A stretch of 64,000 nucleotides of DNA from Streptomyces qinglanensis. Lineage in GTDB: Bacteria > Actinomycetota > Actinomycetes > Streptomycetales > Streptomycetaceae. Positions 54,966-64,000 of the stretch are shown one piece after another; position 1 is the first letter of the stretch, and each line of letters begins with the position of its first letter. Under the pieces are notes generated by a model. The model was not told the origin of the DNA, ran no database searches, and was given only the letters and a program-made list of their open reading frames with translations. Location of the stretch: positions 434,001 to 498,000 of the forward strand of contig NZ_FOGO01000001.1 of assembly GCF_900111245.1 (NCBI RefSeq), written 5' to 3'. A program made the position numbers and the translations under genes.

Positions 54966-56689
54966 TTCCCGGCCTCCTTGCTGCCGGCGAGCGCCTTGTC
55001 TTCCCTGCCCAGGTTCTCCAGCTCGTCGAGCGCGGAGATCTCCGGGTGGTGCAGGTCGAAGGCCGGGGATTCGGAGCGGATACGCGGCAGCGTGAGGAAG
55101 TTGTGCCGCGGGGGCGGGCAGCTCGTGGCCCACTCGAGGGAGCGGCCGTAACCCCAGGGGTCGTCGACCTCGACCTTCTCGCCGTACTTGTGCGTCTTCC
55201 ACACGTTGTAGAAGAACGGCAGCATGGACATGCCGAGCAGGAACGAGCTGATGGTGGAGATGGTGTTCAGCGCGGTGAAGCCGTCGGCGGCCAGGTAGTC
55301 CGCGTACCGCCGCGGCATGCCCTCGGCGCCCAGCCAGTGCTGCACCAGGAAGGTGCCGTGGAAGCCGATGAACAGCGTCCAGAAGGTGATCTTCCCGAGC
55401 CGCTCGTCCAGCATCTTGCCGGTGAACTTCGGCCACCAGAAGTGGAAGCCGGCGAACATCGCGAAGACCACGGTGCCGAAGACGACGTAGTGGAAGTGCG
55501 CGACGACGAAGTACGAGTCCGAGACGTGGAAGTCCATCGGCGGCGAGGCCAGGATGACACCGGTCAGACCACCGAAGGTGAAGGTGATCAGGAAGCCGAT
55601 GGTCCACAGCATCGGTGTCTCGAAGGACAGTGAGCCCTTCCACATCGTGCCGATCCAGTTGAAGAACTTCACACCCGTCGGCACCGCGATCAGGAAGGTC
55701 ATGAACGAGAAGAACGGCAGGAGCACGCCGCCCGTCACGTACATGTGGTGCGCCCAGACCGTCACCGAGAGGCCGGCGATGGCGATGGTGGCGCCGATCA
55801 GGCCGATGTAGCCGAACATCGGCTTGCGGCTGAAGACCGGGATGACCTCGGAGACGATGCCGAAGAACGGCAGCGCGATGATGTACACCTCAGGATGGCC
55901 GAAGAACCAGAAGAGGTGCTGCCACAACAGCGCTCCGCCGTTGGCGGCGTCGAAGACGTGCGCCCCGAATTTGCGGTCCGCCTCCAGGGCGAACAGCGCG
56001 GCGGCCAGCACCGGGAAGGCCAGCAGCACCAGCACACCGGTGAGCAGCACGTTCCAGGTGAAGATCGGCATGCGGAACATCGTCATGCCGGGTGCGCGCA
56101 TGCAGATGATCGTGGTGATGAAGTTGACCGAGCCGAGGATGGTGCCGAAGCCGGAGAGGGCCAGGCCCATGATCCACATGTCGGCGCCGACGCTCGGCGA
56201 GCGGACCGCGTCCGAGAGCGGCGAGTAGGCGAACCACCCGAAGTCGGCCGCGCCCTGCGGGGTGAGGAAACCGCCCACCGCGATCAGCGAGCCGAAGAGG
56301 TAGAGCCAGTAGGCGAACATGTTCAGCCGCGGGAAGGCCACATCGGGCGAGCCGATCTGCAGCGGCATGATCCAGTTCGCGAAGCCGGCGAACAGCGGGG
56401 TGGCGAACATCAGCAGCATGACCGTGCCATGCATGGTGAACGCCTGGTTGAACTGCTCGTTCGACATGATCTGCGTGCCCGGACGGGCGAGCTCGGCGCG
56501 CATGAGGAGCGCCATGACGCCGCCGACGCAGAAGAAGACGAACGACGTGATCAGGTACAGGCTGCCGATCTTCTTGTGGTCCGTCGTCGTCATCCAGTCG
56601 ACAACGATCTGGCCGGGCCGCTTGGGCCGTCCGGAGGCTGTCGCCGGAGCTGTCGCGGCGGCACCCTGGGGTTCGTTGAGGATGCTCAC
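54962..56689 (-). CDS. ctaD: Cytochrome c oxidase subunit I
   Basis: 575 aa with twelve predicted helices. Heme a and a3/CuB ligands are visible in [23 protein letters not shown] (with the crosslinked His-Tyr), AHHMYVTGG and [10 protein letters not shown]. It reduces oxygen to water and pumps protons. GTG 56689 overlaps the ctaC stop (GTGA) and the product begins VSILNEPQG. The C-terminal ~40 residues are hydrophilic. Together with CtaC, CtaE and CtaF it forms the aa3 oxidase served by QcrABC. Confidence 0.97.
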   Translation of the reverse strand: MSILNEPQGAAATAPATASGRPKRPGQIVVDWMTTTDHKKIGSLYLITSFVFFCVGGVMALLMRAELARPGTQIMSNEQFNQAFTMHGTVMLLMFATPLFAGFANWIMPLQIGSPDVAFPRLNMFAYWLYLFGSLIAVGGFLTPQGAADFGWFAYSPLSDAVRSPSVGADMWIMGLALSGFGTILGSVNFITTIICMRAPGMTMFRMPIFTWNVLLTGVLVLLAFPVLAAALFALEADRKFGAHVFDAANGGALLWQHLFWFFGHPEVYIIALPFFGIVSEVIPVFSRKPMFGYIGLIGATIAIAGLSVTVWAHHMYVTGGVLLPFFSFMTFLIAVPTGVKFFNWIGTMWKGSLSFETPMLWTIGFLITFTFGGLTGVILASPPMDFHVSDSYFVVAHFHYVVFGTVVFAMFAGFHFWWPKFTGKMLDERLGKITFWTLFIGFHGTFLVQHWLGAEGMPRRYADYLAADGFTALNTISTISSFLLGMSMLPFFYNVWKTHKYGEKVEVDDPWGYGRSLEWATSCPPPRHNFLTLPRIRSESPAFDLHHPEISALDELENLGREDKALAGSKEAGK

Positions 56690-57699
56690 GGGTTATTCGT
56701 CTCCGCATTCTTGGCGCCGCCCGTGGTGGCGGTACCCGCCGGGATGTAGCCGGTCTGGCCCTTCTTCGCCAGGTCCTCCAGGTGCTTCTGGTAGCGCTCC
56801 GGGGAGACGATCTTCACGTTGAAGAGCATCCGGGAGTGGTCGACGCCGCACAGCTCGGCACACTTGCCCCGGTAGGTGCCCTCCTTGTTGGGGGTCACCT
56901 CGAAGCGGTTGACGTGGCCCGGGATGACGTCCTGCTTCATCAGGAACGGGATGGCCCAGAAGGAGTGGATGACGTCCCGGGAGGTCAGGATGAACTGGAC
57001 CTTCTCGCCCTTGGGCAGCCACAGTGTGGGGCCCGGGTTCTTGGTCTGCGGGTTCACATCAGCCGGAGTGCCCGCCGTGTAGACGCCCTCGGCACCCTTC
57101 GGGAAGCCCTTGGTCATCCGGTCCGGGATGGCGCTCAGTTCCTTGTCCAGCGCCTTGTCCGTGTTGACGTCCGTCTTGGGGTCGCCGTCCACGTCCTCGA
57201 TGTAGTTGAAGCCCCAGCTCCACTGGTAACCAACGACGTTGATCACATGGGTGGGCTTCTTCGAGGTCGCCAGAAGTTTGGTCTCGTCCCGGGCCGTGAA
57301 GTAGAACAGCACCGCGATGATGATGATCGGGACCACGGTGTACAGGGCCTCGATGGGCATGTTGTACCGGGTCTGCGGCGGGATCTCGACCTTGGACCGG
57401 GAGCGCCGGTGGAAGATGACGCTCCACAGGATCAGGCCCCATACCAGCACGCCCACGGCGAGCGCGGCCGCCCAGGAGCCCTGCCACAGGGAGAGGATCC
57501 GCGGCGCCTCGTCCGTTACCGGGGTGGGCATGCCGAGGCGGGGGAAGTCCTTGGATGTGCAACCGGTCGCGGTTGCCAGGACCAGGCCCGCGGCCGACGC
57601 CTGCTGCAGCTTCCGCCGCATCGGGCGCCGCGACGTGGGGGTGCCTCCCACGGCGCCCGAAGGGCGCTCGTGGGGGAGGTCGGAGCCGTTGGGACTCAC
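56686..57699 (-). CDS. ctaC: Cytochrome c oxidase subunit II, lipoprotein
   Basis: 337 aa. The CuA site is [12 protein letters not shown] with upstream His in [10 protein letters not shown]. Two helices ([25 protein letters not shown] and [17 protein letters not shown]) follow a lipobox-like LATATGC, so the mature protein probably starts at that Cys. GTG 57699 is supported by GGAAGG 7 nt upstream; ATG 57621 would also leave an intact signal. Residues ~8-22 ([16 protein letters not shown]) are encoded by a palindromic element, which looks inserted. It is the first gene of the ctaC-ctaD-ctaF operon. Confidence 0.95.
   Translation of the reverse strand: MSPNGSDLPHERPSGAVGGTPTSRRPMRRKLQQASAAGLVLATATGCTSKDFPRLGMPTPVTDEAPRILSLWQGSWAAALAVGVLVWGLILWSVIFHRRSRSKVEIPPQTRYNMPIEALYTVVPIIIIAVLFYFTARDETKLLATSKKPTHVINVVGYQWSWGFNYIEDVDGDPKTDVNTDKALDKELSAIPDRMTKGFPKGAEGVYTAGTPADVNPQTKNPGPTLWLPKGEKVQFILTSRDVIHSFWAIPFLMKQDVIPGHVNRFEVTPNKEGTYRGKCAELCGVDHSRMLFNVKIVSPERYQKHLEDLAKKGQTGYIPAGTATTGGAKNAETNNP
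57644..57679. repeat. Palindromic element inside the ctaC coding start
   Basis: GCGCCC/GGGCGC (57653-57658 with 57662-57667) around GAA is extended by CCCACG/CGTGGG-type pairs and a CCT/AGG tail, with small bulges, spanning 36 nt. From memory, similar GCCTCCCAC...GTGGGGGAGG palindromes occur dispersed between genes in Streptomyces. Here it is read in frame as the N-terminal ~12 residues of CtaC. Confidence 0.6.
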
Positions 57700-57978
57700 G
57701 TAGCGCCTTCCCGAGAGTCTCGCCCGCGTCGGTCGGGCGCGGCCCTCTTACGTGGTCGGGCGCCGGCCCAGGCGCGGGCAGGGGTTTGGATGTTTATGCG
57801 GACCAAACCCTAGCCGACGCCATTTGGGGTCGCGCGGGGAGGGGGCACAACGCGCCGCGTGCCACCCCGATGGGCCGGGACGCACGCGCGCCGCCCCCGA
57901 ACTGAGGCTGTACAGGCCGGTTCCCGGCCGCTTCCCGGCCGGGAACGGCACCGGGTACGCGGGGTACGGGAGCGGCGG

Positions 57979-57984
57979 TAGCGT
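57979..57984 (+). promoter_or_regulatory. -10 box of a probably leaderless desulfurase transcript
   Basis: TAGCGT ends 6 nt before the GTG at 57991, so transcription would begin on the start codon. No Shine-Dalgarno is visible. The rest of 57700-57990 holds no gene; a TAGGGT -10-like box at 57807-57812 (minus) could serve ctaC. Confidence 0.5.
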
Positions 57985-57990
57985 ACAAGT

Positions 57991-59472
57991 GTGTCCTATT
58001 TCGATGCCGCGTCCTCGCTCCCCCTCCACCCGGTCGCGCGGCAGGCGCTGCTGGCGGCGGTGGACGAGGGATGGGCCGACCCGGCCCGCCCGCACCGGGA
58101 GGGCCGGCGCGCCCGGATGCTGCTGGACGCGGCCCGCGAGACGGCTGCGGAGGCGCTGGACTGCCGTCCGGACGAACTGCGCTTCACCTCTTCGGGTACC
58201 CAGGCTCTGCACACCGGGATCGGCGGCGCGCTCACCGCGCGGCGGCGCGCCGGACGGCGGCTGGTCGTCTCCGCGGTCGAACACTCCGCCGTGCTGCACG
58301 CGGGCGAGACCCACGAGCGGGCGGGCGGACTGCTGCACCAGGTGGAGGTCGACCGCACCGGACGGATCGACGTACAGGAGTGGGCGCGGGCGCTCGGCGA
58401 GGACTGCGCGCTGGCCTGTCTGCAGTCGGCCAACCACGAGGTCGGCACCGTGCAGCCGGTGGCCCGGGTGGCCGAGGTCTGCGCCGAGGCGGGCGTGCCG
58501 CTGCTGGTGGACGCGGCGCAGTCACTCCCCTGGGGGCCGGTGGAGGGGCCCTGGTCGCTGCTGACCGGCAGCGCGCACAAATGGGGAGGGCCGCCCGGGG
58601 TGGGGCTGCTCGCCGTGCGCAAGGGCGTGCGGTTCGCTCCGCCCGGGCCGGTGGACGAACGGGAGTCCGGGGCCGCCCCCGGCTTCGGGAACATCCCCGC
58701 CGTGGTCGCGGCGGCCGCGTCGCTGCGCGCCGTACGGGCCGAGGCCGAGGCGGAGGGCGCCCGGCTGCGGGCCCTGGTGGACCGGATCCGGGCCCGGGTG
58801 CCCGGGCTGGTCCCGGACACCGAGGTCGTCGGCGACCCGGTGCGCAGGCTGCCGCACCTGGTGACCTTCTCCTGTCTGTACGTGGACGGCGAGGCGCTGC
58901 TGCACGCGCTGGACGCCGCCGGGTTCTCGGTCTCCAGCGGCTCGTCCTGCACCTCCGGCACCCTGACGCCGAGCCATGTGCTGCGGGCCATGGGGGTGCT
59001 CTCGGAGGGCAATGTGCGGGTGTCACTCCCGCCGGGGACGCAGGAGAGCGAGGTGGACCGGTTCCTCCAGGTGCTGCCGGGGGCCGTCGCGGAGGTACGG
59101 GCCCGGCTGGGAGCCGGAGCCGCACCCGCGGCCGGGGCCGGGGCCGGGGCCGCCGAGGACGCCGGGGGCACGACGGCCGGGGCCGCCGGCCCGGACCGGG
59201 ACACGGCCGCGGACGTCGCCGCGACCGCGGCGACACCCCCGGAAGGAGCCGGGGAGATCACGGTCGACGCGCGCGGGACGCTGTGTCCGCTGCCGGTGAT
59301 CGAGCTGGCCAAGGCCGTGGGGCGGGTCCCGGCGGGGGGCCTGGTGCGGGTGCTGGCCGACGACGAGGCCGCCCGGCTCGACATCCCGGCCTGGTGCGAG
59401 ATGACCGGACACGCCTTCGAGGGGGCGGAGGGCACGGAGTACCGGGTGCGGAGGGCGGGCGGCACCGGGTGA
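57991..59472 (+). CDS. Cysteine desulfurase fused to a TusA-like sulfur carrier
   Basis: 493 aa. Residues ~1-375 are a NifS/IscS-type desulfurase: PLP lysine K197 in GSAHKWGG, catalytic C320 in SSGSSCTSGTL. An Ala/Gly-rich linker (~380-420) joins a TusA domain with the persulfide-accepting C432 in ARGTLCPLPVIELAKAV and the DDEAARLDIPAWC strand. The protein can take sulfur from cysteine and pass it as persulfide to its own carrier domain. The final acceptor (tRNA thiolation, molybdopterin or other) is unknown. It is shorter than IscS at the N-terminus by starting directly at YFDAASS. Probably leaderless. Confidence 0.9.
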   Translation: MSYFDAASSLPLHPVARQALLAAVDEGWADPARPHREGRRARMLLDAARETAAEALDCRPDELRFTSSGTQALHTGIGGALTARRRAGRRLVVSAVEHSAVLHAGETHERAGGLLHQVEVDRTGRIDVQEWARALGEDCALACLQSANHEVGTVQPVARVAEVCAEAGVPLLVDAAQSLPWGPVEGPWSLLTGSAHKWGGPPGVGLLAVRKGVRFAPPGPVDERESGAAPGFGNIPAVVAAAASLRAVRAEAEAEGARLRALVDRIRARVPGLVPDTEVVGDPVRRLPHLVTFSCLYVDGEALLHALDAAGFSVSSGSSCTSGTLTPSHVLRAMGVLSEGNVRVSLPPGTQESEVDRFLQVLPGAVAEVRARLGAGAAPAAGAGAGAAEDAGGTTAGAAGPDRDTAADVAATAATPPEGAGEITVDARGTLCPLPVIELAKAVGRVPAGGLVRVLADDEAARLDIPAWCEMTGHAFEGAEGTEYRVRRAGGTG

Positions 59473-59499
59473 GCGCCCCCGTGGCGGGGTGGTCCCCCG

Positions 59500-60381
59500 T
59501 CACAGAAACGCCCCCGAGGGGATGTACGGCGACGGGGGCCGCAGGCCGCGGAAGCAGACGAACCCCTCGGAGCGGAGCTCCAGGCCCGCGCGGAGGCCCA
59601 CGTCGACCGCCCACTGCTGCTCCGCGGTGACGTCCTGCACCTCCACCTCGGTCCCCTCCGGCACCCCATGCAGTGCCGCGGTGAGCACCCGGGTGGCGAT
59701 CCGCCGCGAGGTGGCGCCGAGCAGCGCGACTCTGCTCCCGTCGGTGGTGAGGTAGCAGTAGCCGCTGCCGGCCAGGTCGTCGGCGACGACCAGCCGGTGG
59801 TGCCGGATCAGGAAGTCGTGGTCGGGACCGTGCGCCCCGCCGCGCAGCCGCCGGTCCACGGAGTCGAGCAGGTCGCGGTCGCGGGGGCCGCCCTCGACCG
59901 CGGCGCCCTCGGCGCTGCCCAGTCCCGCCCGGTCGACGAGGCCCCGCATCCGGATGGTGGGGTGCAGCGCGAACCCGGCCTGCCGGTAGACGCGCGCGGC
60001 GGCCGGGTGGCGCGAGCAGCAGATGATGCCGCGCAGGCAGCCGCGCCCGTATTCCAGGGTGCGCTGCAGCAGGGCCCGGCCGACGCCCTCGCCCTGCACC
60101 CCGGGGAGCACGACCAGCAGCGCGAGACCCCAGGTGCCCTCGCGGATGTGGGACTGGGCGGCGCCGACGGCCCGGCCGCTCGCGTCCTCGGCGATCCAGC
60201 AGCCCGCGGGGTCGTGCCGGACGATGTGCAGGATCTGCGCCCGCTTGTGCGCCGCGCGGGCCGCCGAGCGCGGATCCGGGGCCTCGCCCTTGAGCTCGTG
60301 CGAGGCCCCGAACGCCGCCTCGGCCAGCGTCCTTACGGTCTCCGCGTCGTCTTCGGTGTCCCTGACAGGTCGCAGCAGCAT
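59500..60381 (-). CDS. GNAT-family N-acetyltransferase
   Basis: 293 aa. The N-terminal ~160 residues are a GNAT domain with acetyl-CoA motif VVLPGVQGEGVGRALLQRTLEYG and a following RHPAAARVYRQAGF. The C-terminal ~130 residues (DHDFLIRHHRLVVADDLAG, RVLTAALHGVPEG) look like a second, degenerate GNAT-type fold. The substrate is unknown. The ATG is at 60381; the gene converges with the desulfurase-TusA gene after 27 nt, leaving no room for a separate terminator. Confidence 0.85.
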   Translation of the reverse strand: MLLRPVRDTEDDAETVRTLAEAAFGASHELKGEAPDPRSAARAAHKRAQILHIVRHDPAGCWIAEDASGRAVGAAQSHIREGTWGLALLVVLPGVQGEGVGRALLQRTLEYGRGCLRGIICCSRHPAAARVYRQAGFALHPTIRMRGLVDRAGLGSAEGAAVEGGPRDRDLLDSVDRRLRGGAHGPDHDFLIRHHRLVVADDLAGSGYCYLTTDGSRVALLGATSRRIATRVLTAALHGVPEGTEVEVQDVTAEQQWAVDVGLRAGLELRSEGFVCFRGLRPPSPYIPSGAFL

Positions 60382-60455
60382 CGGAGCACGCTACGGCAGC
60401 CCGCCGCGCCCGGGCGAGCGCGCTCGGGGCCGCAGCGGATGCCCGGCCCCGGCCG

Positions 60456-61634
60456 CTACGGCAGGGCGAGCATCCGCTCCAGGGCGAGCTTGGCGAACTT
60501 CTCCGTCTCCGCGTCGACCTCGATCCGGTTGACGACGGTGCCGTCGGCCAGCGACTCCAGGGCCCACACCAGATGCGGCAGGTCGATGCGGTTCATGGTG
60601 GAGCAGAAGCAGACGGTGCGGTCCAGGAAGACGATCTCCTTGTCCTCGGCGGCGAAACGATTCGCCAGCCGCCGGACAAGGTTCAACTCGGTGCCGATCG
60701 CCCACTTGGATCCGGCCGGAGCCGCCTCCAGGGCCTTGATGATGTACTCGGTGGAGCCGACCTGATCGGCCGCGCCGACGACCTCGTGCTTGCACTCCGG
60801 GTGCACCAGGACGTTGACGCCGGGGATGCGCTCGCGCACCTCGCGGACCGAGTCCAGCGAGAAGCGGCCGTGCACGGAGCAGTGGCCGCGCCACAGGATC
60901 ATCCGGGCGTCCCGGAGCTGCTGCGGGGTCAGCCCGCCGTTCGGCTTGTGCGGGTTGTAGACCACGCAGTCGTCCAGCGTCATGCCCATGTCGCGGACGG
61001 CGGTGTTGCGGCCGAGGTGCTGGTCGGGCAGGAAGAGCACCTTCTCGCCCTGGCCGAAGGCCCACTCCAGCGCCCGCTTGGCGTTGGAAGAGGTGCAGAT
61101 GGTGCCGCCGTGCCGCCCGGTGAACGCCTTGATGTCCGCGGAGGAGTTCATGTACGAGACCGGGACGGTCGTCCCGGCGATCCCCGCCTCGGTCAGCACG
61201 TCCCAGCACTCGGCGACCTGCTCGGCGGTGGCCATGTCCGCCATGGAGCAGCCGGCCGCCAGGTCGGGCAGGACCACCCGCTGCTGCGCCGAGGTGAGGA
61301 TGTCGGCCGACTCGGCCATGAAGTGCACGCCGCAGAAGACGATGTACTCGGCCTCGGGCCGGGCCGCCGCGTCCCGGGCCAGCTTGAAGGAGTCACCGGT
61401 CACATCGGCGAACTCGATGACCTCGTCACGCTGGTAGTGGTGGCCGAGCACGAAGACGCGGTCGCCGAGCTTCTCCTTCGCGGCGCGCGCCCGGGCCACC
61501 AGGTCCGGGTCGGAGGGGGCGGGGAGGTCGCCGGGGCACTCGACCCCGCGCTCGCTCCTGGGGTCGGCCTCGCGGCCGAGCAGCAGCAGCGCGAGCGGGG
61601 TCGGCTGCACGTCCAGCGGCTGGGCGGCACTCAA
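60456..61634 (-). CDS. nadA: Quinolinate synthase
   Basis: 392 aa. The three [4Fe-4S] cysteines are in VFCGVHFMAESAD, TICTSSN and VCFCSTMNR. Substrate-binding HHYQRDEV and PHKPNGGL are present. The enzyme condenses iminoaspartate with dihydroxyacetone phosphate to quinolinate for NAD synthesis and needs an Fe-S cluster, which fits the nearby ErpA-type and desulfurase genes. TTG 61634 (LSAAQPLDVQPTPL) was chosen because GAAAGGG lies 9 nt upstream and the N-terminus matches the family. An ATG at 61742 would add 36 unrelated residues. No nadB or nadC lies in the window. Confidence 0.94.
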   Translation of the reverse strand: MSAAQPLDVQPTPLALLLLGREADPRSERGVECPGDLPAPSDPDLVARARAAKEKLGDRVFVLGHHYQRDEVIEFADVTGDSFKLARDAAARPEAEYIVFCGVHFMAESADILTSAQQRVVLPDLAAGCSMADMATAEQVAECWDVLTEAGIAGTTVPVSYMNSSADIKAFTGRHGGTICTSSNAKRALEWAFGQGEKVLFLPDQHLGRNTAVRDMGMTLDDCVVYNPHKPNGGLTPQQLRDARMILWRGHCSVHGRFSLDSVREVRERIPGVNVLVHPECKHEVVGAADQVGSTEYIIKALEAAPAGSKWAIGTELNLVRRLANRFAAEDKEIVFLDRTVCFCSTMNRIDLPHLVWALESLADGTVVNRIEVDAETEKFAKLALERMLALP

Positions 61635-61760
61635 CAGGACCAGCCCTTTCTGTAGCTCAGTAGCGTCGGGGGCGCCACGCGGAGCCGTACCGGTCAGGCG
61701 CGGGACACGCTTCCCGCGGGGCCTTCCGGTGCGGCCTCCCATCGGATTCTCGTCTAAGTG

Positions 61761-61790
61761 ACGCTATCTATCATAACCGCTTCACGTCAG
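61761..61790 (-). promoter_or_regulatory. Promoter of nadA
   Basis: On the minus strand CTGACG (61785-61790) and TAGCGT (61761-61766) are 18 nt apart in an A/T-richer patch. The start would be near 61754, giving a ~120-nt 5' leader before the TTG. The remainder of 61635-61939 shows no gene. Confidence 0.45.
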
Positions 61791-61939
61791 TTTGACGATG
61801 CCCATCGCGTCGATGTGACGCATTCCCACGCGCTCCGGCGGTGTGCGAGCATGAAGTGACCACTCCTGGAATGAATCCGGGATGCCGCCGGTTGAGCCGA
61901 CGGTAAGAGTGCAGTCCGTACAACCCGGGAGAGAAGCAG

Positions 61940-62293
61940 ATGTCCGTTTCGGACGAGACCGCTGTAAGCGAGGGCATCATCCTGTCCGACGCCGCCGCCG
62001 CGAAGGTCAAGAGCCTGCTGGAGCAGGAGGGCCGCGACGATCTGGCGTTGCGCGTCGCCGTCCAGCCGGGTGGCTGCTCCGGCCTGCGCTACCAGCTCTT
62101 CTTCGACGAGCGCTCGCTGGACGGCGACGTGGTCAAGGACTTCGGTGGCGTCAAGGTCGTCACCGACCGGATGAGCGCCCCCTACCTCGGCGGTGCCTCC
62201 ATCGACTTCGTCGACACCATCGAGAAGCAGGGCTTCACGATCGACAACCCGAACGCCACCGGCTCCTGCGCCTGCGGCGACTCGTTCAACTGA
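61940..62293 (+). CDS. erpA: Iron-sulfur cluster insertion protein (ErpA/HesB type)
   Basis: 117 aa. The three ligand cysteines of the A-type carrier are present: one in QPGGCSGLRYQL and two in GSCACGDSF. SDAAAAKVKSLL starts the fold. These proteins bind a [2Fe-2S] or [4Fe-4S] cluster and hand it to apo-enzymes; the divergent nadA encodes one likely client. ATG 61940 follows GGGAGAGAAG. Confidence 0.94.
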   Translation: MSVSDETAVSEGIILSDAAAAKVKSLLEQEGRDDLALRVAVQPGGCSGLRYQLFFDERSLDGDVVKDFGGVKVVTDRMSAPYLGGASIDFVDTIEKQGFTIDNPNATGSCACGDSFN

Positions 62294-62355
62294 GCCACCG
62301 GCCCGCGGCGGCCGCCGACGGCGGACACCGGGCGGCCCCGGCCGGGAGCGGCCAT

Positions 62356-62407
62356 GGCGAGGGCGGCGGACTCCCCCCACCAGGAGTCCGCCGCCCTCGC
62401 CGGTTTT
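62356..62407 (+). terminator. Strong terminator after the Fe-S carrier gene
   Basis: A perfect 19-bp stem (62356-62374 with 62383-62401) with an 8-nt loop is followed by GGTTTT (62402-62407). It is the most classical Rho-independent terminator in the window and may also stop the convergent gene. Confidence 0.88.
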
Positions 62408-62426
62408 CGGGCGGGCGGCGCCGCGC

Positions 62427-63839
62427 TCACTTCCTCGGCAGCTTCTCGCCGTTCCGCGCGTCCAGCACCCTGCGGTCGCCCAGCTTCTTGTCGAGTTCCA
62501 CCTCGACCGTCTGCCGCTTGGCGATCTTGACGCAGACCCCCTTGCCGTCCTTGCCGTCCTTGCCGTCCTTGTCGCCCTTGTCGCCCTTGCCGTCCTCGCT
62601 GCCCTTCTTCTCACCGGCCTCGACGGAGACCCGCACCGCGGACCCCGACTCCTCGGCCTCGGCCTTGTAGGTGTCGCACACCCCGCCCCAGAAGCTCAGC
62701 TCGAGCGTGCGCCCGTGCACCTCGTACGACGCGACCGCCTGCGAGGGCCGCTTCCCCGGCCCCGTGCTGCCGTCCGGCACCGGAGGGTGGCCGGAGGTCT
62801 TCGCCGGCTCGAGGTACTCGGGCGACACCGCCGGATGGGTGACCTCCAGGTCTCCCCCGCCCGAGCGCTTGACCTGGTAGATCCACGCCGGCACCAGCAG
62901 CGGCTCGCCGTGTGAACGCTCCAGCGCGAGCCCGAACGACGCGCCGCCGATCCTGGTGGGCTCGTTCCCCTGGGCGCCCTCGCGGTGGCCGCCGCGCGCC
63001 TGCTCGGCCTTGTTCAGCCGGTCGAGCGTCGCGGTGGCGCTCTCCACCGGGTAGACCTCGCCCTTGCGCGCCCTGCTCCAGTTCCCCTGCGCCCGGGTGA
63101 CCGCGCCCTTGTCGTCCACCACGAAGGCGCTGTCCCAGCCATGCGTCGGCAGGCCGGCCACCTCGGGCGAGGCGGTCACGGTACGGGTGCCGCCCACCGG
63201 CGACCCGGCATCCAGCGAGGCGTCCTGGAGCCCGAGGGCCCGCAGCGCGGGGCGCACCGCCTTCTTCGCGTCGGCGGCGGAGAGCGGCTCGCCGCCGGGC
63301 GCGGGGTCGGGGTCGGCGTCCAGCGGCACCGTCCCGCCGTTCTGGTACGTCCACGCGCCGCCGTCGGCTCCCCGCTCGACGGTCAGCCGGGGGTCCTTCC
63401 CCTTGCTGTCGCCGCCCGCCTGCCAGCGGCCCGCCTCGGCCTCGACCGCACCCTCGATCTCGAACGCCTTCGCGAGCCGGGCCGCCTCCGCGCGGCTCAC
63501 CCGGTGTCCGGGCTTGCGGACGGCAGCGGACTCGGGACCGTCCGGCAACTCGCCCTCGGCCCGGTACCCGCGCGGTCCCATCGGCTCGCCCGGCGCGATG
63601 CCCTCGCCGCTGTCCTGGTCGGACGCGGCCGTGCCGTCCAGCGCCAGCTTCGGAGGGCCGTCCCCGTCGGCTGCGGCACTCTCGGAGTCCGCGCCGCCGG
63701 AGGAGGCGGAGGACGCCCAGTACGCGCCGCCCCCGCCGGCCAGCAGCACGGCGGTGGCCACGGCCGCCACGGAGAGCCGCCGCCGCCTGCTCCGGGGGGC
63801 CGGCCGGTCCTCGGTCTCGGGGGACTGGTCTGTACTCAC
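62427..63839 (-). CDS. Hypothetical membrane-anchored extracytoplasmic protein
   Basis: 470 aa, function unknown. A cytosolic Arg-rich N-terminus (APRSRRRRLS) and one helix (AAVATAVLLAGGGGAYWAS) precede a large Gly/Asp/Glu-rich outer domain. Two PepSY- or lipoprotein-like modules are suggested by ADAKKAVRPALRALGL and STATLDRL-like repeats. Near the C-terminus a charged repeat, KGDKGDKDGKDGKDGK, is encoded by tandem CCGTCCTTG-like units (about 62536-62592, plus strand). GTG 63839 follows AAGGAG by 6 nt, so earlier in-frame codons were not used. Such proteins often sit next to an ECF sigma factor gene, which would be outside the window. Confidence 0.75.
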   Translation of the reverse strand: MSTDQSPETEDRPAPRSRRRRLSVAAVATAVLLAGGGGAYWASSASSGGADSESAAADGDGPPKLALDGTAASDQDSGEGIAPGEPMGPRGYRAEGELPDGPESAAVRKPGHRVSRAEAARLAKAFEIEGAVEAEAGRWQAGGDSKGKDPRLTVERGADGGAWTYQNGGTVPLDADPDPAPGGEPLSAADAKKAVRPALRALGLQDASLDAGSPVGGTRTVTASPEVAGLPTHGWDSAFVVDDKGAVTRAQGNWSRARKGEVYPVESATATLDRLNKAEQARGGHREGAQGNEPTRIGGASFGLALERSHGEPLLVPAWIYQVKRSGGGDLEVTHPAVSPEYLEPAKTSGHPPVPDGSTGPGKRPSQAVASYEVHGRTLELSFWGGVCDTYKAEAEESGSAVRVSVEAGEKKGSEDGKGDKGDKDGKDGKDGKGVCVKIAKRQTVEVELDKKLGDRRVLDARNGEKLPRK

Positions 63840-64000
63840 CGAAAACTCCTTTGGCTCCGCGTCCACGGGGTCCTCCCTCGTCGCGAGGTCTTCCCGCACA
63901 CCCTCCCTCACGCGGGCAGGTGCGCTCCCCCGTGCGAGGGGGACGTGAGTGGGACGGGGAGCGGAAGCCCGCGGTTCCCCGGCGGGCGCTCGGCGAGCGG
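63840..64000. other. Right edge of the window, no gene seen
   Basis: Upstream sequence of the membrane-anchored protein gene. A short TCCCCC/GGGGGA hairpin near 63927-63943 could be the end of a gene transcribed leftward from outside the window. No promoter or coding frame with a good start was found. Confidence 0.4.

Noticed and set aside
61634..61742. ATG 61742 as the nadA start.
   Set aside because: The extra 36 residues are not family-like; the TTG at 61634 has a good ribosome site and matches the expected N-terminus.

Overview
The window is very GC-rich chromosomal DNA whose genes use mostly G or C at third codon positions. It has many GTG and some TTG starts, few strong -35 boxes, and several start codons placed 6-7 nt after a -10 hexamer. 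The gene content (PASTA kinase, class II DAHP synthase, GlkA-type ROK glucokinase, actinobacterial bc1-aa3 branch, PimB-type mannosyltransferase, SAM-IV riboswitch, HemD-type regulator NnaR) points to Streptomyces or a close relative. From memory, most of the gene order resembles the S. coelicolor block around SCO2108-SCO2163. That comparison was not computed here.

Layout. 1-6.7 kb: end of thiG, PASTA Ser/Thr kinase, secreted transglycosylase-like protein with endonuclease IV, a molybdopterin oxidoreductase, and bacterioferritin with its ferredoxin (an iron box lies by bfd). 6.7-10.5 kb: aromatic amino acid entry, with class II DAHP synthase divergent from a Trp-codon attenuator and a fused anthranilate synthase. 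10.5-24.4 kb: phosphofructokinase, a two-component system, acyltransferase, esterase, glucokinase, an ArsA-like ATPase with an SRPBCC protein, a phosphoesterase and acyl-CoA ligase. 24.4-34.4 kb: envelope functions, with PimB-like and GT87-like glycosyltransferases, a membrane zincin, two NlpC/P60 hydrolases, an NYN-domain protein, a rhomboid protease and a stand-alone RAM protein.

34.4-36.6 kb holds a SufS-like aminotransferase behind a complex leader. On the minus strand the leader runs: SAM-IV aptamer, hairpin that hides a Shine-Dalgarno, six-codon ORF, terminator starting at that ORF's stop codon, then the structural gene. This is the most unusual element of the window.

36.6-46.1 kb is one minus-strand nitrate assimilation operon (narK, nasA, FAD/2Fe-2S reductase, nirB, nirD, nnaR) behind a phased GlnR-like box. 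46.2-57.7 kb holds a VOC-fold protein, trpD, and the respiratory genes ctaE-qcrCAB and ctaC-ctaD-ctaF, separated by a receiver-like protein and an L,D-transpeptidase lipoprotein. 57.9-64 kb holds a leaderless cysteine desulfurase-TusA fusion, a GNAT protein, nadA, an ErpA-type Fe-S carrier and a large membrane-anchored protein. No tRNA, rRNA, IS element, prophage or CRISPR array was recognised.
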